From Thiomonas sp. (GTDB lineage Bacteria > Pseudomonadota > Gammaproteobacteria > Burkholderiales > Burkholderiaceae_C), in contig JAQTVS010000092.1 in the NCBI GenBank assembly GCA_028706735.1, positions 1-9,260 on the forward strand: a DNA stretch of 9,260 nucleotides, given 5' to 3'. The position numbers and the translations under genes are program-made. Every line of letters begins with the position of its first letter. Position 1 is the first letter of the stretch. Below, one piece after another: positions 5,164 through 9,260 of the stretch. The notes beneath the pieces were generated by a model. It saw only the letters and a list, made by a program, of their open reading frames with translations. It did not search any database and had not been told where the DNA came from.

Positions 5164-7596
5164 TCAGCGGACGCGACTGCGCGGCCCGTTGGGTTTCCCG
5201 CCAGTACCTGTCTTGCGGCCGACAGCGGCCTTCGTTTTGGAAGTTCGGGCCGGTGCGGCGGACGCGGCGGCAGCCTTCACCGGCGCCGACGAGGCGCGAC
5301 GTTGGCTTTTCCCTGAAGGACTTGAGGCTCCAGACGATGAGGCTCTGGATTTACGCACGCCCGCCGATGTTTGCGGGTTCAACGCAAACACATCCTCATC
5401 AAGGCCTTTGATCTCGCCCGAGGTCGGCAGAGGCTTGTTCGACGGACTGGATTTCCCACCCTCGCGCACTAGACGGAAATCAATCTTGCGGCCATCAAGA
5501 TCGACACGGCTGACCTGCACCAGCAAGCGCCCGCCCAAGGCGTAGCGAATTCCCGTGCGCTCTCCACGCAGTTCACCGCGGGCCTCGTCATAACGGAAAT
5601 AATCAGCGCCGATTTCGGACACATGCACCAAGCCTTCGACAAACAGCGCGTCCAACTGCACGAACAAGCCGAAGCCGGTCACGGCAGTGATCGTGCCAGA
5701 ATATTCCTCGCCCAATTTATCGCGCATATACCAGCACTTCAGCCAGCTCTCGACATCTCGGCTGGCCTCATCAGCGCGGCGCTCGTTAGCCGAGCAATGC
5801 ACGCCAACGGACTCCCAGATGGGCATGTCCTTGGCGTGTTGTTTGGACACCGGCGCGGCGGGCGCCACGCTTGTCGTATTGCGTTGCGGCGCCCGGCGTA
5901 CATTTTGTTCGCCACGATTCAGTTCCACCCGTTCGCTGAATTGCGGGGTGTAGTGCCGACCCTGCAGAATCGCCTTGATGCCCCGATGCGTCAGCAGGTC
6001 TGGATAACGCCGGATCGGACTCGTGAAGTGGGTATACGCAGGGTATGCCAGACCGAAGTGCCCGCTGTTGTGCGGCGTGTAGATTGCCTGCTGCATGGAG
6101 CGCAAGAGCAGCGTCTGGATCTGAAGCGCGTCGGGCCGGTCATCAATGGACTTGGCCAGCGCCTGATAGTCGGCGGGCTCTGGCGCACCTTTGCTGCCCA
6201 GTGTGAGCCCCAAATTGCGCAATAGTGTGCGCAAAGTGTCCAGCTTCTCTGGCGTGGGCCCTTCATGTACGCGGTAGAGCGCGAGTTGCTTATTGCTTTC
6301 CAGGAAATGCGCCGCGCAGACGTTGGCCGCCAGCATGCATTCTTCAATCAGCCGGTGTGCGTCATTGCGATGGCGCGGCAAGATGGTTTCTATCTTGCCC
6401 GCAGCGTTCACCACAATCTGCGTCTCCGGAATGTCCAGGTCAAGAGCACCGCGCACTTGACGCGATTGAAGCAAGGCATTGAACACTGCGTGCAAGTTGA
6501 GCAGATGCGGAACCAAAGTCGCTCGCTCCCGCGCCAGCTTGCCTGCCGTGTTAGACAGAATGTCGGCCACCTCGGTATAGGTCAGGCGCGCCTGCGAGCG
6601 CATCACCGCCGGGTAAAACTGATAGGCCTTCATGTCGCCTTGCGCGGTAATCAGCACATCGCACACCATGCACAGCCGGTCCACCTGGGGATTCAAAGAG
6701 CACAGGCCATTGCTCAACTTCTCCGGCAGCATGGGGATGACGCGGCGGGGAAAATAAACAGACGTCGCCCGCTCCAGTGCGTCTGCGTCAAGCTCCGTGT
6801 TCTCGCGCACATAGTGCGACACATCCGCAATCGCCACCAGCAGGCGCCAGCCTTTAGCGCGGCCAATCTTGACGGGTTCGCAGTACACCGCATCGTCAAA
6901 ATCACGCGCATCTTCGCCATCAATCGTGACCAGCGCGACATCGCGCAAATCGATCCGGCCCGCTGAATCGGCATCTCGCACCGCGTCTGGCAACGCCGCA
7001 CTCTCGTTCATCGCCCCAGGAGAAAACAAATGCGGAACGCCGTACTTGCGCACCGCAATTTCGATCTCCATCCCCGGGTCGTCAAGCTCGCCCAACACCT
7101 CCAGCACGCGCCCCACTGGTTGCACGTTGGGCAGCGGCGGTTGCGTGATCTGCGCGCTCACCACCTGCCCGGCCCGCGCCTTGCCCACGCCATCCGGAGA
7201 AATCAGGATGTCCTGCACATAGCGACGGTCTTCCGGCGCCAGCAACCATGTGCCACCCTCTTGCAAAAGCCGCCCGATGATCGGTCGCGCACTGCGCTCC
7301 AAGATGCCGATCACCTGCCCTTCAGTGCGTCCTCGGCGATCCGGCTTGCCTACACGCACACTGACCCTGTCCAAGTGAAGCACGGTGCGCATTTGCTGCG
7401 GCGGCAGATACACATCCGGCCCGCCATCATCGGGAGTGACAAAACCATGACCATCGCGATGACCGCGCACGATACCTTCAACAATCACGGAAGATCCTTT
7501 GTCTTGCAGCAGAACGCTGCATTGTCTCGGCCCAATCGCCACACGGAGACGAAGCTCGGTGTTGTTCTTGCAGCCATTATCGCCGCTTAAGCGCAT
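5164..7596 (-). CDS. rnr: RNase R (3'-5' exoribonuclease, RNB family) lacking the N-terminal HTH domain
   Basis: A processive cytoplasmic 3'-5' exoribonuclease that degrades structured RNA, including rRNA and mRNA fragments. Domains from the ATG at 7596: cold-shock domain 1 from about 37 (EGIVRGHRDGHGFV), cold-shock domain 2 about 100-165, RNB catalytic domain about 215-545, S1 domain about 628-712, and a Ser/Ala/Lys/Arg-rich tail 713-810. The catalytic aspartates are present in TIDGEDARDFDDAVY: Asp226, 232, 234 and 235, with the spacing of E. coli Asp272/278/280/281. SPIRRYPDLLTHR (526-538) is the second RNB hallmark. The usual 70-85 residue winged-helix (HTH_12) domain before the first cold-shock domain is absent. 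ATG 7596 has only a GGCGGGG-like upstream sequence. GTG 7488-7486 has AAAGGA six bases upstream and would give 774 residues starting right at the first cold-shock strand; I think it at least as likely. Upstream on the same strand lies only the divergent tRNA promoter. Confidence 0.93.
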   Translation of the reverse strand: MRLSGDNGCKNNTELRLRVAIGPRQCSVLLQDKGSSVIVEGIVRGHRDGHGFVTPDDGGPDVYLPPQQMRTVLHLDRVSVRVGKPDRRGRTEGQVIGILERSARPIIGRLLQEGGTWLLAPEDRRYVQDILISPDGVGKARAGQVVSAQITQPPLPNVQPVGRVLEVLGELDDPGMEIEIAVRKYGVPHLFSPGAMNESAALPDAVRDADSAGRIDLRDVALVTIDGEDARDFDDAVYCEPVKIGRAKGWRLLVAIADVSHYVRENTELDADALERATSVYFPRRVIPMLPEKLSNGLCSLNPQVDRLCMVCDVLITAQGDMKAYQFYPAVMRSQARLTYTEVADILSNTAGKLARERATLVPHLLNLHAVFNALLQSRQVRGALDLDIPETQIVVNAAGKIETILPRHRNDAHRLIEECMLAANVCAAHFLESNKQLALYRVHEGPTPEKLDTLRTLLRNLGLTLGSKGAPEPADYQALAKSIDDRPDALQIQTLLLRSMQQAIYTPHNSGHFGLAYPAYTHFTSPIRRYPDLLTHRGIKAILQGRHYTPQFSERVELNRGEQNVRRAPQRNTTSVAPAAPVSKQHAKDMPIWESVGVHCSANERRADEASRDVESWLKCWYMRDKLGEEYSGTITAVTGFGLFVQLDALFVEGLVHVSEIGADYFRYDEARGELRGERTGIRYALGGRLLVQVSRVDLDGRKIDFRLVREGGKSSPSNKPLPTSGEIKGLDEDVFALNPQTSAGVRKSRASSSGASSPSGKSQRRASSAPVKAAAASAAPARTSKTKAAVGRKTGTGGKPNGPRSRVR

Positions 7597-7619
7597 TCAG
7601 CCCCGCCAGGCACAGGTTC

Positions 7620-7647
7620 TTTACACCCAAAACGACTGTGCTATGAT
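7620..7647 (+). promoter_or_regulatory. Sigma-70 promoter of tRNA-Leu(CAG)
   Basis: TTTACA (7620-7625) and TATGAT (7642-7647), spacer 16 bases, each one base from consensus. Transcription would begin near 7654, seven bases before the tRNA. The promoter lies in the 64 bases between the divergent rnr and the tRNA, so the rnr promoter must overlap or face it. Confidence 0.8.
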
Positions 7648-7660
7648 TACAAGCTTGATT

Positions 7661-7745
<85 letters not shown>

Positions 7746-7764
7746 AATATTGTTGAAAGCATTG

Positions 7765-7794
7765 ACGGGGGATTTCGGTTCCCCGTTTTGTTTT
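7765..7794 (+). terminator. Intrinsic terminator between the two tRNA-Leu genes
   Basis: ACGGGGGA (7765-7772) pairs with TTCCCCGT (7779-7786), with one G-T pair and a six-base loop, followed by TTTGTTTT. It lies 19 bases after the CCA of the first tRNA. If efficient, the second tRNA needs read-through or its own promoter, and no good one is visible in the remaining 27 bases. Confidence 0.75.
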
Positions 7795-7821
7795 CCGCTA
7801 ATTGCACAGCACCACATCCCA

Positions 7822-7908
7822 GCCGGGATGGCGGAATCGGTAGACGCACTGGATTCAAAATCCAGCGCCCTTAAAAGCGTGCGGGTTCGAGTCCCGCTCC
7901 CGGCACCA
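7822..7908 (+). tRNA. tRNA-Leu (anticodon CAA, reads UUG)
   Basis: An 87-base class II tRNA with encoded CCA. The acceptor arm GCCGGGA pairs with TCCCGGC. The D-arm has GGTAGACGCA, as in the first tRNA. The anticodon stem CTGGA/TCCAG encloses TTCAAAA with anticodon CAA at 7856-7858. A variable arm of about 15 bases and a GC-rich T-arm follow. It differs from the first copy in the acceptor, anticodon and T-stems, so it is a true isoacceptor and not a recent duplicate. Confidence 0.97.
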
Positions 7909-7947
7909 GAGCATCTTCAAGTTGATGTGAATAATCGTAAATATTCG

Positions 7948-9260
7948 GTGAGCACGTTCTCCCGATAGGCCCGCATCAAAAAGTGCTGGACACATTCGCG
8001 TTTTGGCCGTAGCCTTTGGCCATGAACTCCGCCGCCGCCGCCGAGCCCACTGCCGCCACATCGGCATCAACGGTGCAGTCGTCGCGTGCACCGACTCCGT
8101 TCGATCAAGAGTTGGTCACGTTGAGCAAGCGCGAGTCCATCGAACTGCGACAACGCGCCAGTTCGTACCAGGCGTTGCACGCGCGCGCTGTGCAACGCCT
8201 GGCGCGGCAAGAACAGGAGCTTCGCGCACAGCGCGAAGCGCTGGGCTGTGCGCGAAGCCGAACTGTTGGGAGATCTGCAGGCGGCGCTGGCGCAGATCCG
8301 CGACTTGCGCCAGCGTGTGTTCGGCGCCAAGACCGAGCAGTCGCGCTCAGTCAACGGCGCGCAGCCCTCCCTGGTGGGGCCGCGGCGCCCGCGCGGCCAA
8401 CAGCGCGGACACCGCGGCCACGGTCGGCGGCGCGAGGCGGCGCTACCCACACAGGTGGAGGAGCAGACGCTGCAGGCGAGTTGCCCGCGCTGCGGTCTGG
8501 AGTTAGCCGCGTTTGCTGGAACCCAGGATGCCGAAGTCCTGGAGGTCGAGGTCAAGGCCTACCGCCGCGTGATCCGGCGGCACCGCTACCGCCCCGTGTG
8601 TCGCTGCGGCTGCCTGCCCGGCATCGTGGTGGCGCCCAGACCGCCGCAACTGCTGGCGCGCGCAAAGCTGGGCGTGTCCATTTGGGTGGAGGTGTTGCTG
8701 TCGAAGTTTCTGCATGGGCAGCCCACCCATCGCCTGCTGCAGAACTGGCAACAGCAGGGGCTACACATCGCGCAGGGCACGCTGAGCGGGGGGCTGCATG
8801 CCCTGCTGCCGTTGTTTGACCCGCTGGAGCAGGCGTGGCTGCAACAGTTGCGCAGCGCATCGCACTGGCACGCCGATGAGACGCGCTGGGAGGTGTTCGA
8901 GGAGCAGCAAGGCAAGGTCGGACACCGCTGGTATCTGTGGGTATTCCAGTCCAAGTCGGTGGCGTGGTACGTGCTGGATCCCTCGCGCTCGGCCTTGGTG
9001 CCGCAGGCGGCGCTGCACGGCGTTGAACAGGGCATTCTCAGCGTCGACCGCTACGCCGCCTACCGCAAGTTCAGTCGCCTGCACCCTGGGGTGGAACTGG
9101 CGATCTGCTGGGCGCACCAAAGGCGCGACTTCCTGCGCGTGGCGGGTGATCACCCGATTCTGTGGGACTGGGCCATGGGCTGGGTGCAGCGCATCGGCGC
9201 GTTGTACACGCTGCATGCGCGGCGTCGGCTCCAATGGTCCAAGGGCGAGCCCCAGTGGTG
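7948..9260 (+). mobile_element. IS66-family insertion sequence, left part (runs off right edge)
   Basis: The element is defined by its transposase (8022 onward). The left end must lie between the tRNA end (7908) and the ATG. GTGAGCACGTTCTCCC from 7948 is my best guess at the terminus, but without the right end the inverted repeat and the 8-bp target duplication typical of IS66 cannot be verified. No tnpA or tnpB accessory gene precedes the transposase; there is no room for them, so this is the tnpC-only type of organisation. The element landed within about 40 bases downstream of the tRNA-Leu(CAA) gene. Confidence 0.6.
8022..9260 (+). pseudogene. IS66-family transposase (TnpC-like) with frameshift near 8250, C-terminus outside window
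   Basis: A DDE transposase in two frames. The first frame runs from ATG 8022 (a TTG six bases earlier is less likely) to about 8250 and encodes an alanine-rich start and a coiled-coil-like segment ending QELRAQREALG. From 8251 the next frame continues as REAELLGDLQAALAQIRDLR, the usual IS66 leader helix, then QRVFGAKTEQS. Further on are a zinc-binding pair CPRCG (8482-8496) and CRCGC (8599-8613), the first catalytic Asp in HADETRW (8875-8877), the second in SVDRYAAY (9046-9048), and the CWAHQRRDF block. The third acidic residue and the IS66 C-terminal domain lie beyond 9260. The frame change is explained by loss of one CG from a GCGCGCG run at 8250-8253; no slippery A- or T-run is present, so programmed frameshifting is unlikely. 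About 412 residues are visible out of about 500 expected. Confidence 0.88.

Noticed and set aside
5623..6966. Plus-strand open frames of 200 and 233 codons opposite rnr
   Set aside because: They mirror the RNase R catalytic domain, have Arg/His/Gln-rich shadow-like composition and no family motifs.
7822..7908. tRNA-Leu as the attachment site of an integrative element
   Set aside because: No integrase gene and no duplicated tRNA 3' end is visible in the window. The neighbour is an IS66 element, which does not use tRNA sites by site-specific recombination.

Overview
This 9.26 kb window comes from a GC-rich Gram-negative bacterium, most likely a betaproteobacterium of the order Burkholderiales. 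Three things point there: the RNase R closely resembles the Burkholderia-type enzyme as I remember it, the OmpA-like protein is of the short proline/alanine-linker type common in that class, and the omega-amino acid:pyruvate aminotransferase resembles the Pseudomonas/Burkholderia enzymes. The genus is not provable from the sequence alone. I found no new biological system. The window is a set of unrelated housekeeping genes broken up by mobile-element debris.

Layout. 1-140 (minus): the first 46 codons of recC (RecBCD nuclease/helicase), running off the left edge. 141-1550: a mobile-element graveyard without an intact gene. It holds an empty stretch, copy A of a dispersed repeat, a decayed unidentified minus-strand coding remnant, a truncated IS21-type istA fragment with a nonsense codon, a perfect 11-bp inverted repeat of the ATTCCCGCG type, and a C-terminal scrap of an IS66-type transposase. 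1551-2518: a short OmpA-family lipid-free outer-membrane/peptidoglycan-anchoring protein with its own likely promoter and a strong intrinsic terminator. 2621-4022: a class III aminotransferase (beta-alanine/omega-amino acid:pyruvate type) followed by a terminator. 4102-4974: a CtaG-like membrane protein of the caa3-type cytochrome oxidase assembly family. 4978-5145: copy B of the dispersed repeat, sitting between two convergent genes. 5164-7596 (minus): rnr (RNase R), which lacks the usual N-terminal helix-turn-helix domain. 7620-7908: two tRNA-Leu genes (CAG and CAA), the first with a good sigma-70 promoter and separated from the second by a terminator. 7909-9260: the left part of an IS66-family element whose transposase carries a frameshift and runs off the right edge.

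The genes do not form one operon. ompA and the aminotransferase are each closed by their own terminator, and rnr is divergent from the tRNA genes. The most useful observations are the two-copy inverted repeat with a clean 40-bp insertion/deletion, the N-terminally shortened RNase R with two competing starts, and the layered IS remnants between recC and ompA.
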